This document shows positions 53,956 to 61,338 of a stretch of DNA of 61,338 nt, in pieces. The notes under the pieces are model-generated. The model had not been told where the DNA came from. It saw only the letters and a list, made by a program, of their open reading frames with translations, and did no database searches. The DNA is from an uncultured Bacteroides sp. (lineage in GTDB: Bacteria > Bacteroidota > Bacteroidia > Bacteroidales > Bacteroidaceae): positions 1 to 61,338 of the forward strand of contig CASENS010000031.1 of NCBI GenBank assembly GCA_949289345.1, given 5' to 3'. Both the position numbers and the translations under genes were made by a program. The stretch's first letter is position 1. Every line of letters starts with the position of its first letter.

Positions 53956-55767
53956 ATGCGGTTCATATCAGAAAACAACTTCGCTGCTTTAGTTGGGACA
54001 TCGAATGCTACTGTTCAGAGATGGGCGGAAAACGGGGTTTGCCCTTCGCATTCGGAGGACGGCATGAAAGGTTTTTATCTTGAAGAACTGGAGACGTTTC
54101 CAGAGGTTAAAGAAATGCTGCATAGCCGTTGGGATGAAGAATTTCATACGCGTCCGCTGCGTGAATATACGTCTGTGGAACTTTTTGCGGGTGGTGGTGG
54201 TCTTGCTCTCGGGTTATCTTTAGCCGGTTTCAGCCATGTCTTGCTCAATGAATTCGACAAGTCCGCTTGTAATACGCTCCGAATGAACCATCCGGAATGG
54301 AATATAATAGAAGGCGATGTCCGCAATGTTGATTTTACTCCGCTCCGGGATAAGGTTGATTTTTTGTCGGGAGGTTTTCCTTGTCAGGCTTTCTCTTATG
54401 CAGGCAAGCAGGGCGGATTTAATGATACGCGGGGTACGCTTTTCTTTGAACTGGCGCGGGCTGTAAATGAAATTCGTCCTAAGGTGTTCATGGGTGAGAA
54501 TGTGAAGGGATTGACTTCCCATGACAATGGACGTACGTTCAGTACCATTAAGAACACCATTGCAGAATTGGGCTATACCCTTGTGGAACCTCGTGTGTTA
54601 AAAGCCATCATGTATCAAGTGCCGCAAAAACGCGAACGGCTTATATTGATAGCTATCCGGAACGACTTGGCAGAAAAAGTAAGCTATCACTGGCCATCAC
54701 CCTATACGCGAGTGCTTACATTGAGAGATGCTCTTTACAAAAGTATTATATACGATACGGATGTACCACAATCTGAAGGTGTCAAGTATCCTCTTAAGAA
54801 ACAAAAAGTGCTCGAATTGGTTCCACAAGGTGGTGATTGGCGCAACCTGCCGGAAGACGTTGCCAAAGAATATATGGGAGGTAGTTGGCTTTTGGGGGGA
54901 GGTAAGACTGGAATGGCACGTCGCTTATCACTTGACGAGCCTTCACTGACTCTTACTTGTTCCCCTTGCCAGAAACAGACTGAACGTTGCCATCCGTTAG
55001 AAACACGCCCGTTGACGGTAAGGGAATATGCGAGGATACAAACATTTCCAGATAGTTGGCTGTTTGCCGGAACAATGAGTGACAAATACAAACAAATAGG
55101 CAATGCTGTGCCTGTAAATCTCGCATGGGCTGTAGGACGTTCATTGATTAGATTGTTTAATGACATACAAACCATAGAACCGGTTGAAACGCGTGACTGC
55201 TCAGAAGCCGTTGCCCAAATCATGGATCGTTTAAAAGAAGGTGAAGTTAAAAGGACTCTTGATGTAAAAATAGAAAAGCTGAAGAAAAATGATGCCAAGA
55301 TTAAACAGTTGAACTTTTTCGATTTACTTGCAGAATATCCAAACGGCATTATTTCAAATTTAGTAAAGGAATCCCAAACAATAGGATATGGGAAATTGTC
55401 ACAAGTAGACATGAGTAAGAATGTGCTGGTTTGTTTTGTGAAGAAAGATAATGTTAGTCAGTATCTTGATAAAAGTGCAACCGTTTATTATACAGGGAAA
55501 AGATTCCCGTCTACTGTAGAATTGGACAAATTGTGCTATTTTATTCCTTATTTAAGCGGGCAAGGAATACGTGACCTTTACAGAATCAAAGTGGCTCGTG
55601 TCGGAACGAGGAAAGAAGGACAAGCTGGCAACAATCCTAATGACTATAGATTGGTCTTTGAGATTGAATACATTAAACAACTGTTTTCTGAATATAAACA
55701 TCCGGTACTTGAAATTTGGCACACTTATACTGATACTATATTAGAAGAGCTAGTTCCTTCTTTTTGA
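53956..55767 (+). CDS. C5-cytosine DNA methyltransferase with N-terminal helix-turn-helix and C-terminal extension
   Basis: The 603-aa protein has three parts. Residues 1-55 look like a MerR/excisionase-type helix-turn-helix (FAALVGTSNATVQRWAENG), suggesting that it regulates its own operon. Residues about 70-400 are a complete C5-methylase: motif I VELFAGGGGLALGL, motif IV with catalytic Cys143 (FPCQAFSYAG), motif VI GENVKG, and motif X QIGNAVPVNLAWAVG at about 379-393. Residues about 400-603 are an extra domain that I do not recognise (YYTGKRFPSTVELDKL is part of it). The enzyme protects the cell's DNA from the nuclease encoded upstream. The two genes are separated by two bases, and Vsr repairs the damage that follows methylation. 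Confidence 0.9.
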   Translation: MRFISENNFAALVGTSNATVQRWAENGVCPSHSEDGMKGFYLEELETFPEVKEMLHSRWDEEFHTRPLREYTSVELFAGGGGLALGLSLAGFSHVLLNEFDKSACNTLRMNHPEWNIIEGDVRNVDFTPLRDKVDFLSGGFPCQAFSYAGKQGGFNDTRGTLFFELARAVNEIRPKVFMGENVKGLTSHDNGRTFSTIKNTIAELGYTLVEPRVLKAIMYQVPQKRERLILIAIRNDLAEKVSYHWPSPYTRVLTLRDALYKSIIYDTDVPQSEGVKYPLKKQKVLELVPQGGDWRNLPEDVAKEYMGGSWLLGGGKTGMARRLSLDEPSLTLTCSPCQKQTERCHPLETRPLTVREYARIQTFPDSWLFAGTMSDKYKQIGNAVPVNLAWAVGRSLIRLFNDIQTIEPVETRDCSEAVAQIMDRLKEGEVKRTLDVKIEKLKKNDAKIKQLNFFDLLAEYPNGIISNLVKESQTIGYGKLSQVDMSKNVLVCFVKKDNVSQYLDKSATVYYTGKRFPSTVELDKLCYFIPYLSGQGIRDLYRIKVARVGTRKEGQAGNNPNDYRLVFEIEYIKQLFSEYKHPVLEIWHTYTDTILEELVPSF

Positions 55768-55800
55768 GATAGTTTTTTGGAATAATTTTGCTCAAAGAGT

Positions 55801-55834
55801 GAAGAAGTCGTTTTGTCGGCGGCTTCTTTCTTTG
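55801..55834. terminator. Imperfect hairpin between the methylase and HU stops
   Basis: GAAGAAG and CTTCTTTC form the base of a stem around a G/T-rich loop, followed by TTTGG on the + strand. It could end either of the two convergent transcripts, but the stem is weak. Confidence 0.35.
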
Positions 55835-55850
55835 GTCGTCTTGGTCAGGA

Positions 55851-55963
55851 ACATTCATTTCACTTTCCCCTCCATCTCAATCCACTCCACGTCCTTCGGC
55901 ACGATGGTGCGCTTCACCACCTTCCCGTTTTGTGCCCGGCTGTATTCGGGGATGAAGCCCACG
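55851..55963. repeat. Right copy of the 113-bp direct repeat flanking the vsr cassette
   Basis: It is part of the intact HU gene's 3' end. It differs from the left copy at three positions, all in its first 60 bp. Confidence 0.9.
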
Positions 55964-56253
55964 GTCAGCTTCGTGAATTGCTCCCCGCTCACTTCCTCCG
56001 GTGTGTCCACGCCCCGACCCTTGGCCTGACCTGTCAGGTAGAACGTTCCTATCCCTTCCAGTTTGACGGACTGGCCCAGCTCCATCAGTTCGCCCATCAC
56101 CTCGCCCAGTCCCAGGAGCACGGCATACGTGTCGCCCAGGCTCACGGTGGACATTTGCGACAGCCGCTCGGCCACATATTTGGTGGTGCATGTCCCTACG
56201 GTCATGGACCGGGGATACCACTTTCCGTTTAGCTTTTGTTTCTTGTAGAACAT
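55855..56253 (-). CDS. HU-family DNA-binding protein, long Bacteroidetes type
   Basis: This 132-aa protein has the HU/IHF fold: an N-terminal basic strand (FYKKQKLNGKWYPRSM), helices (TKYVAERLSQMSTVSLGD, about 24-41), the dimer core and a beta-arm region with GQSVKLEGIGTFYLT and EQFTKLTVGFIPEYSR. A 30-residue tail follows (RTIVPKDVEWIEMEGKVK is its end). It should bend or coat DNA. I start it at 56253 (MFYKKQ); an upstream in-frame ATG at 56310 lies within array 8. Its promoter is far upstream, so it has a leader of about 120 nt containing array 8. The last 36 codons are nearly identical to the truncated paralogue at 52.3 kb. Confidence 0.85.
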   Translation of the reverse strand: MFYKKQKLNGKWYPRSMTVGTCTTKYVAERLSQMSTVSLGDTYAVLLGLGEVMGELMELGQSVKLEGIGTFYLTGQAKGRGVDTPEEVSGEQFTKLTVGFIPEYSRAQNGKVVKRTIVPKDVEWIEMEGKVK

Positions 56254-56304
56254 AATCTTATCATTGTATAGACATAACTTGCTCGTCTTAGACACATGGT
56301 TGGG

Positions 56305-56367
56305 AATCATTGCCGATGATTCCTATAATCATTGGGGATGATTCATACAATCATTGGCAATGATTCT
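56305..56367. repeat. Palindrome array 8: three units, exact 22-bp period, core AATCAT-n5-ATGATT
   Basis: Units start at 56305, 56327 and 56349: AATCATTGCCGATGATT, AATCATTGGGGATGATT and AATCATTGGCAATGATT. The array lies between the HU promoter and the HU start codon, that is in the transcribed leader. Confidence 0.9.
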
Positions 56368-56378
56368 ATATCGGTTCA

Positions 56379-56409
56379 CAAAGATAAGGCATTCGGGTGA
56401 TACATACAA
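56379..56409 (-). promoter_or_regulatory. Promoter of the HU gene
   Basis: On the - strand a TTG (CTTG), 20 bp, then TATCTTTG. The -7 box is exact and the -33 box matches three of four bases. Transcription should start near 56375, which gives a leader of about 120 nt. Confidence 0.6.
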
Positions 56410-56467
56410 GCGTGTTATGGGATATATTTAAAAATATCTTTCTGTTCCTAAATAGGAAACATTTTGT

Positions 56468-56475
56468 TAACTTTG
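56468..56475 (+). promoter_or_regulatory. -7 element (TAACTTTG) of queH
   Basis: An exact TAnnTTTG match 54 bp before the queH ATG, divergent from the HU promoter. Confidence 0.5.
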
Positions 56476-56529
56476 CGTTCACTTGGAATAAAGGCATGGT
56501 ATACCTTCATTTAAATCTATAAGGGAAAT

Positions 56530-57222
56530 ATGAAAGTCTATTCGCACAAAGAAATGCTGGATGAGGTGTTAGGTGTTAAGGGAACTGCATCCCGAGACAA
56601 GTACGAAGCCGATATGGACAAGTTTCTTGGAAAGAAAGCAATGCTGAAACTCACTACCCCTAACGGTGCCGACCGCGTGTTGCTTCACTCGTGTTGCGCC
56701 CCGTGCTCCAGCGCCATCATCGAATGCATGCTGGAGAACGGTCTGCGTCCTACCGTGTTCTACTTCAACCCGAATATCTATCCTCGTGAGGAATATGAGA
56801 CGAGGAAGCAGGAGGCCATCCGCTTCGTCACCGCCCAAGGGCTGGACTTTGTGGATGCCGATTATGACTACGATCGGTGGAAAGCCCGTATAGCGGGGCT
56901 GGAAGGGGAGCCGGAGCGGGGGGCACGCTGCCTGCAATGCTTCACCCTGCGCCTGACGGAGACGGCACGTTATGCCGCCGAGAATGGTTTCACGCTGTTT
57001 ACTACCACCTTGGCTTCTTCGCGCTGGAAGAGCCTGGAGCAAATCAATGAGGCGGGCCGTCTGGCGGCTTCGCGCTATCCCGGCACGGTGTTCTGGGAGC
57101 AGAATTGGCGCAAGGGGGGACTGCAGGAACGCCGTAACCAGCTGCTGAAGGAATATGGTTTCTATAATCAGCAGTATTGCGGGTGCGAGTTCAGCATGCG
57201 GAGGTTGGAGCAGGTTTTATAA
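56530..57222 (+). CDS. queH: Epoxyqueuosine reductase QueH
   Basis: The 230-aa protein matches QueH (DUF208), the non-B12 enzyme that reduces epoxyqueuosine to queuosine in the anticodon of several tRNAs. Cysteine motifs for its iron-sulfur cluster and metal site are all present: HSCCAPCSS (about 56-64), ARCLQCFTLRL and the C-terminal QQYCGCEFSM. YFNPNIYPREEYETRK is another family block. The length is usual for QueH. It is a single-gene unit; the next gene has its own promoter 47 bp after the stop. Confidence 0.92.
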   Translation: MKVYSHKEMLDEVLGVKGTASRDKYEADMDKFLGKKAMLKLTTPNGADRVLLHSCCAPCSSAIIECMLENGLRPTVFYFNPNIYPREEYETRKQEAIRFVTAQGLDFVDADYDYDRWKARIAGLEGEPERGARCLQCFTLRLTETARYAAENGFTLFTTTLASSRWKSLEQINEAGRLAASRYPGTVFWEQNWRKGGLQERRNQLLKEYGFYNQQYCGCEFSMRRLEQVL

Positions 57223-57245
57223 AAATCTAAAAAGTTTATCTCTTA

Positions 57246-57277
57246 TTTAGCGGGTATGGATAGATGTTGTATCTTTG
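57246..57277 (+). promoter_or_regulatory. Promoter of the Ig-like lipoprotein gene
   Basis: TATCTTTG at 57270-57277 is an exact -7 box; TTTA at 57246-57249 stands 20 bp upstream as a poor -33 box. It lies after an in-frame ATG at 57256 and so selects the ATG at 57307 as the start. Confidence 0.5.
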
Positions 57278-57306
57278 CAAATGTATATTCATATTTTGCA
57301 TATAGC

Positions 57307-59277
57307 ATGAACATTCTCAAGAAGACAATCCTTTGGATGAAACATAACCCCTTGTTTTTGCAACGTTTGCCGGTGTTGGCGGTAGTGGCGGCATTGATTT
57401 ACTCGTGTGCCAGTATCGGGCGCATCGAGGGAGGACCGATAGACGAAGACCCGCCCGTGTTTGTAGAAAGCCGTCCCGCACCGGGACAGTTGAATTACAA
57501 CCGCGACCGCATTTCCATTACTTTCGATGAATACATCAAACTGGACCAGCCGAATGAAAAAGTGGTCATATCACCTCCACAGATACAACAGCCGGAAATA
57601 CGCACCAGCGGCAAGCGGGTCATTGTCAATCTGAATGACACGTTGAAACCAAACACGACGTACACCATCGACTTCGGTGACGCTATTCAAGACAATAATG
57701 AAGGCAATCCTTTAGAGCTGTTCACCTTCACCTTTTCTACCGGTGACCGCTTGGACACGATGGCCGTGTCGGGCACCGTACTGAACGCCTCAAACCTGGA
57801 ACCTGTAAAAGGAATGTTGGTAGGTTTGTATTCTAACCTGGCCGACTCGGCATTTACCACCATGCCTTTCGAGCGTGTGGGACGTACCGACAGCCGGGGA
57901 CGTTTTTCCATCCGTGGAGTGGCGCCAGGCAGTTACCGCATTTACGCCCTGCAAGACGCCGACCAAAACGTGTATTTTTCACAGCCCGTGGAGCAGATTG
58001 CTTGGAATGACTCGCTGGTAATCCCCCGTTATGAATACCGCATGAGGCAGGACACGACTTGGATTGACTCGTTGACTATAGATACCATTATAGAGCGCCA
58101 ATACACGCACTATCTGCCGGATGACATCTTATTGCGTTGCTTTAAAGAGGTTTATTTCAACCAGCGTCTGGCCAAAACCGAACGGTTGACCCCGCAGAAG
58201 TTCAGCCTGTATTTTACGGCACCGGCCGATACACTTCCCTTGCTACGCGGATTGAACTTCGATGAGCGCGACGCCTTTGTCATCGAGCAGACTACGGGAC
58301 GCAACGACACCATACACTATTGGATAAAGGACTCGTTACTCTACCAGCAAGACACGTTGCGGGCGGAGTTGACTTATCTGGAGACGGACACGTTAGGCAA
58401 GTTGGTGCAACGCATTGACACCGTGCGCCTGCAATCGAAAGTAGGATACAAAAAACTGATGGAACAAAAGGCCGAGGCGGATGAAAAGAGGCTGGAAGAG
58501 CTGCGCAAAGAGGCTAAGAAGAAAAAGAAACGCGATGCCGAGGGCAATGAGATAGAAGCGCCCGAACCGGTGCTGCCTACCGAATTTCTGCCGGTGGAGG
58601 TTTACGCTCCTTCGTCCATGGACGTGTACGACTACATTTCGCTGACTTTCCAGGAGCCACTGGCAAGCATCGACACTTCCGCCATCCACCTGCAACTGAA
58701 AGTAGACTCCTTGTGGCAGGATATTCCGTACGATTTCCAACGTGATTCGTTAGATTTGAAAATATATAATATCTATGCCGATTGGACGCCCGGCGAGAGC
58801 TACCAGTTTGCGGTAGACTCCACGGCCATCCACGGACTATATGGCTTGTTTACGGATAAAATCCAGAACGAGTTTAAGGTAAAGACCGTGGAAGAATACG
58901 GTGCCATCCTGTTTGACATTACGGGAGCACCTTCTGCGGCTTTTGTTGAGTTGCTGAACGAGCAGGATGCAGTCGTGCGGACTGTTCCCGTAGTGAACGG
59001 GCATGCTGACTTCTACTACTTGCTTCCCGGCAAATATGGCGCCCGCCTGATAGACGATGCCAATGATAATGGCAAATGGGACACAGGCGATTATGAAACG
59101 AAACTTCAGCCGGAAAACGTGTATTACTACTATCAGGTACTGGAGCTGAAAGCCAACTTCGACCTGCAACAATCCTGGAATGTGTCCGACCGGCCTTTAG
59201 ACCAACAGAAACCCATGGACCTGAAGAAACAGAAGCCCGATGAAGACAAGAAAAACAAGAATAACAACAGACGATAA
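57307..59277 (+). CDS. Ig-like domain surface or periplasmic lipoprotein
   Basis: The 656-aa protein has a long N-terminal signal with a lipobox Cys (LIYSCASIG, near residue 36). An SbsA-type Ig-like domain follows (about 50-140, with RISITFDEYIKLDQPNEKV and NTTYTIDFGDAIQDNNEGN). Next comes a prealbumin-like beta-sandwich (SGTVLNASNLEPVKGMLVGL, about 155-220), a helical charged segment (about 390-430, rich in Lys and Glu) and further beta-rich domains. A short C-terminal Lys/Asn-rich tail ends it. Related proteins are common in Bacteroidetes; their function is unknown. It is followed at 18 bp by a DUF3108 gene, probably in one transcript. Confidence 0.75.
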   Translation: MNILKKTILWMKHNPLFLQRLPVLAVVAALIYSCASIGRIEGGPIDEDPPVFVESRPAPGQLNYNRDRISITFDEYIKLDQPNEKVVISPPQIQQPEIRTSGKRVIVNLNDTLKPNTTYTIDFGDAIQDNNEGNPLELFTFTFSTGDRLDTMAVSGTVLNASNLEPVKGMLVGLYSNLADSAFTTMPFERVGRTDSRGRFSIRGVAPGSYRIYALQDADQNVYFSQPVEQIAWNDSLVIPRYEYRMRQDTTWIDSLTIDTIIERQYTHYLPDDILLRCFKEVYFNQRLAKTERLTPQKFSLYFTAPADTLPLLRGLNFDERDAFVIEQTTGRNDTIHYWIKDSLLYQQDTLRAELTYLETDTLGKLVQRIDTVRLQSKVGYKKLMEQKAEADEKRLEELRKEAKKKKKRDAEGNEIEAPEPVLPTEFLPVEVYAPSSMDVYDYISLTFQEPLASIDTSAIHLQLKVDSLWQDIPYDFQRDSLDLKIYNIYADWTPGESYQFAVDSTAIHGLYGLFTDKIQNEFKVKTVEEYGAILFDITGAPSAAFVELLNEQDAVVRTVPVVNGHADFYYLLPGKYGARLIDDANDNGKWDTGDYETKLQPENVYYYYQVLELKANFDLQQSWNVSDRPLDQQKPMDLKKQKPDEDKKNKNNNRR

Positions 59278-59295
59278 CCGAGAAAGGGAAAGAAT

Positions 59296-60150
59296 ATGAA
59301 CCAAAACATGAAACTTATGAAAAAGCTCCGCGTCATGCTGGCCGTGCTGGCATGTTGTTTCTTTACTGTACAGACCGATGCCCAATGCACGGCGGTCAAC
59401 ACGGCCTTCCAGCCTGGAGAGAGTGTATCCTACGACCTGATGTTCAACTGGAAGTTTATCTGGATAAAGGTAGGCTATGCCGAACTGACCACGGACAAAG
59501 CCACCTACGAAGGGAAAGACGGCTACCGCTTCAGCCTCAAGTCCCATACCAGCAAGCGTGCCGACTTCTTCTTCAAGATGCGCGACACGCTGACTTGCCA
59601 CGTTACCGACCAATTGGAACCCCAATACTTCTGCAAGGCAGCCGAGGAAGGCAAGCGCCACACGCGGGACGAAGCATGGTTTTCCTATCAGGATGGCGTT
59701 TCCCACGTCAAGCAACGTCGTACGTGGTACAAGCCTGCCGACCGTGAGACGCAGGAAATGGAGTACGAGGACAGCCGTTGCATCTTCGACATGCTTAGCA
59801 TCCTGGGACAAGCCCGTTCGTGGAAAGCCACAGACTTTAAAGTGGGCGACAAGGTACATTTTCCTATGGCAACAGGACGCCGCGTAGAGCAACAGACGCT
59901 GATATACCGCGGCATAGAGGATGTGGAAGCCAATGACGGCAACACCTACCGTTGCCTGGTCTTCTCCTTCGTAGAGTATGTAGGCGAGAAGAAAGAAGAA
60001 AAAGAAGTCATCACCTTCTTTATCTCTGACGATGACAATCACCTGCCCATCCGCCTGGACATGTACCTCAGCTTCGGTTCCGCCAAGGCGTTCCTGACGA
60101 ACGTAGAGGGTAACCGGCACCCCATCACCAGCATCGTCAAGAAGAAGTGA
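59296..60150 (+). CDS. DUF3108 domain protein, exported
   Basis: The 284-aa protein has a signal peptide (cut near TDAQCT) and then one beta-rich domain that matches DUF3108: PGESVSYDLMFNWKFIWIKV (about 40-60), KMRDTLTCHVTDQLEPQYF, and EEKEVITFFISDDDNHLPIR near the C-terminus. DUF3108 proteins are periplasmic and related in fold to LolA/LolB-like and YmdB-like half-barrels; their role is not established. An ATG at 59308 or 59317 could also be the start. It ends the unit begun by the Ig-like lipoprotein; a strong terminator lies 43 bp downstream. Confidence 0.82.
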   Translation: MNQNMKLMKKLRVMLAVLACCFFTVQTDAQCTAVNTAFQPGESVSYDLMFNWKFIWIKVGYAELTTDKATYEGKDGYRFSLKSHTSKRADFFFKMRDTLTCHVTDQLEPQYFCKAAEEGKRHTRDEAWFSYQDGVSHVKQRRTWYKPADRETQEMEYEDSRCIFDMLSILGQARSWKATDFKVGDKVHFPMATGRRVEQQTLIYRGIEDVEANDGNTYRCLVFSFVEYVGEKKEEKEVITFFISDDDNHLPIRLDMYLSFGSAKAFLTNVEGNRHPITSIVKKK

Positions 60151-60192
60151 CAAACAACGGAGATTGAAGCATATCCGTCAGCTGAAAGAATA

Positions 60193-60232
60193 AACGCCCC
60201 ATGCAGTCTGTTTGAGCACTGCATGGGGCGTT
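60193..60232 (+). terminator. Intrinsic terminator after the DUF3108 gene
   Basis: AACGCCCCATGCAGT and its exact complement make a 15-bp stem with a 10-nt loop. The T-run is short (TTCTTC). Confidence 0.75.
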
Positions 60233-60852
60233 CTTCATGCGTATCCTCGCCTCTGTGCGAGGGTAACAGATAAATGTGTACACCTGCTAAAAATACGGGA
60301 AATATTCGCCTTCTATGCTGTAGAAAATATCCGTTCCCTTGGAAAAACTTCCTCCGAGTATTATATGTGTTGTGCAGTGAACGTGGCTCTTTGAGATGGT
60401 AATATGTACTTTACGGACACTTACATGAGTGGCGAATAAGACTATATAAAGCCTGTGCCAAAGAGTGTATATACTCTTTACTGCACACTTTCGTATGTCT
60501 GAAGCGGGGGAAGCCGAACAGCCCGATGAAGAGAATACAGAAAATCCGTTGGGTTCATTGAAGAAGATATGTTGCTTTCTAAATTTTTCAATCGTAACAA
60601 TACTACCTTACTTATTTGTGAAACGGGTGATAATAAACAGGGTATGAGAAGCCGTTTATTTGAATGCCGATTCTCTACTTATAACCGAAAATCGCTGTTT
60701 ACTACAATGTCCTCTTCCGTAGTAGATAGTGAGAGAATAGTAAACTATGCCACTATCATTTTAAGGAACGACAGCCCTTATCTTTCAGAAATCATTATTG
60801 AATTTTGAAAGTCCATTTAAGCCCTCAATCAGAAGCCTGAGTAGGGAGAACA
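60233..60852. other. Gene-free stretch
   Basis: About 620 bp with only short, unconvincing open frames. One palindrome (AAAGAGT and ACTCTTT around GTATAT, near 60462) and a weak C/G hairpin near 60247 are the only structures I see. No tRNA or promoter box was found. Confidence 0.5.
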
Positions 60853-60899
60853 TAAAAAAATCAGCAGAAAGGTCTTATTCTAAAAAGGGTTTCTGCTGA
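60853..60899 (-). terminator. Intrinsic terminator of the small - strand gene
   Basis: On the - strand TCAGCAGAAA and its exact complement form a 10-bp stem, followed by a run of seven T. It ends 31 bp after the stop at 60930. Confidence 0.7.
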
Positions 60900-60929
60900 C
60901 TGGTAGGAGAAGATAATAATGAAAAATCC

Positions 60930-61175
60930 TTATTGCCCAAGAAACAATATGCGGTGAGTGCCGAAATGATAACACACCTTTTTCTTATCCAACTTTGACG
61001 TGTCAATGCTCAATGCGGTTTTGTCTGAATTTCTCAATGCGAAACGGTAAAGCGTCATCATCTGTTCAAAGTCTTATTTCCCTTTTACAAAATACGCTGT
61101 ATATGTGAAACGTTTCGGAAGCGGATGAAATAACCGTCGTGTTTGCTGTTTGGCGTATTTGCTGTCAGAAAGCAT
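60930..61175 (-). pseudogene. Small - strand gene broken by one in-frame TAA
   Basis: Reading from an ATG at 61175, 33 codons (MLSDSKYAKQQTRRLFHPL and so on) run to a TAA at 61074-61076. The same frame then continues for 47 more codons (DFEQMMTLYRFALRNSDKTA and on) to a TAA at 60930-60932. Both halves have protein-like composition, and a proper terminator follows. A GAA to TAA change would explain it, or a stop that is read through. I do not recognise the product. Array 9 starts 43 bp upstream of the ATG. Confidence 0.4.
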
Positions 61176-61217
61176 CGATTTCCTGCTTTTTGTTGACTCT
61201 GGAAAAGCCACGCGACT

Positions 61218-61300
61218 TTGACCCTTTTGGCCAAACAGGATTGCCCCCTTTGGCTACAATATGATTGCCCCTTTTGGCCAAAATAGCATTGACCACTTAG
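61218..61300. repeat. Palindrome array 9: four units, 23-24-bp period, core TTTTGGCCAAA
   Basis: Units begin with TTG at 61218, 61241, 61265 and 61289: TTGACCCTTTTGGCCAAA, TTGCCCCCTTTGGCTACA, TTGCCCCTTTTGGCCAAA and a degenerate TTGACCACTTAGCTCACC. The period (23, 24, 24) is slightly longer than in the other arrays. Confidence 0.75.
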
Positions 61301-61338
61301 CTCACCTATTGTTATAGATTTTTTTGTGTAGATTTGAG

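Noticed and set aside
59197-60153. Long - strand open frame opposite the DUF3108 gene
   Set aside because: It covers a gene with a signal peptide and family motifs, runs through its stop, and has no promoter of its own.
60465-60808. Two small + strand genes after the DUF3108 terminator
   Set aside because: They overlap each other, lack promoter boxes and family motifs, and have unremarkable composition.
6710-61300. CRISPR arrays at the palindrome clusters
   Set aside because: Units are palindromes only 11-17 bp long with 5-11-bp linkers, three or four copies, and no cas genes nearby. Linkers are far too short to be spacers.
1-61338. tRNA, rRNA or known riboswitch genes
   Set aside because: I looked for cloverleaf ends and conserved riboswitch cores in the gaps and found none. 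Short hairpins seen are terminators or palindrome units.

Overview
The window reads as a chromosomal segment of a gut Bacteroidales, most likely a Bacteroides-type genome. The signs are SusC/SusD pairs, a hybrid two-component regulator inside a glycan-utilisation locus, DUF families typical of the phylum, HU proteins of the long Bacteroidetes type, and many copies of the phylum's -7 promoter element (TAnnTTTG). All calls come from reading the sequence; no database search was run.

Layout. 1-1.0 kb: the end of a TolC-type efflux gene and an LpxA-like acyltransferase. 1.1-32.2 kb: a large polysaccharide-utilisation locus (PUL). A first + strand operon (acetylesterase, GH3, clan GH-D-like glycosidase) converges on a - strand hybrid two-component regulator. 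A second + strand operon follows: SusC, SusD, GH2, a GH2-GH43 fusion, GH35, beta-helix protein, GH20, second beta-helix protein and a DUF5107 protein. The enzyme set points to a beta-galactose- and probably hexosamine-containing, acetylated heteroglycan; the exact substrate cannot be read from sequence. 32.2-36.5 kb: a - strand operon (histidine kinase, DUF2851, APH-type sugar kinase, CBM9-like protein) from a promoter so close to the first ATG that the transcript should be leaderless. 36.8-38.75 kb: an ISL3-type insertion sequence with exact ends and a perfect 8-bp target duplication, but an in-frame stop in its transposase. 39.2-41.7 kb: an AT-rich restriction-modification operon with two adenine methylases and a small PD-(D/E)XK nuclease. 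41.8-46.7 kb: a DUF3267 protein without its zinc motif, then dapB, lepB, a catalytically dead lepB paralogue and a WbqC protein. 46.6-51.0 kb: a second GH3 enzyme, then a hexuronate pair (SDR oxidoreductase and uxuA). 51.1-56.3 kb: a DUF5700 metalloprotease-like lipoprotein, then a vsr-restriction-C5-methylase cassette lying between a truncated HU gene and an intact one that share a 113-bp near-identical 3' end. 56.5-60.2 kb: queH, an Ig-like surface lipoprotein and a DUF3108 protein. 60.2-61.3 kb: mostly empty, with a small broken - strand gene and its terminator.

The most unusual thing in the window is not a protein. Nine intergenic spots carry the same architecture: three or four short palindromes (11-17 bp) repeated with a strict centre-to-centre period of 21-24 bp. 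The palindrome differs between loci, but two core sequences each occur twice inside the PUL. I know no named element with this layout. Other points of note are the GH2-GH43 fusion, the dead signal peptidase, the two unrelated restriction-modification systems about 11 kb apart, and the HU duplication around one of them.
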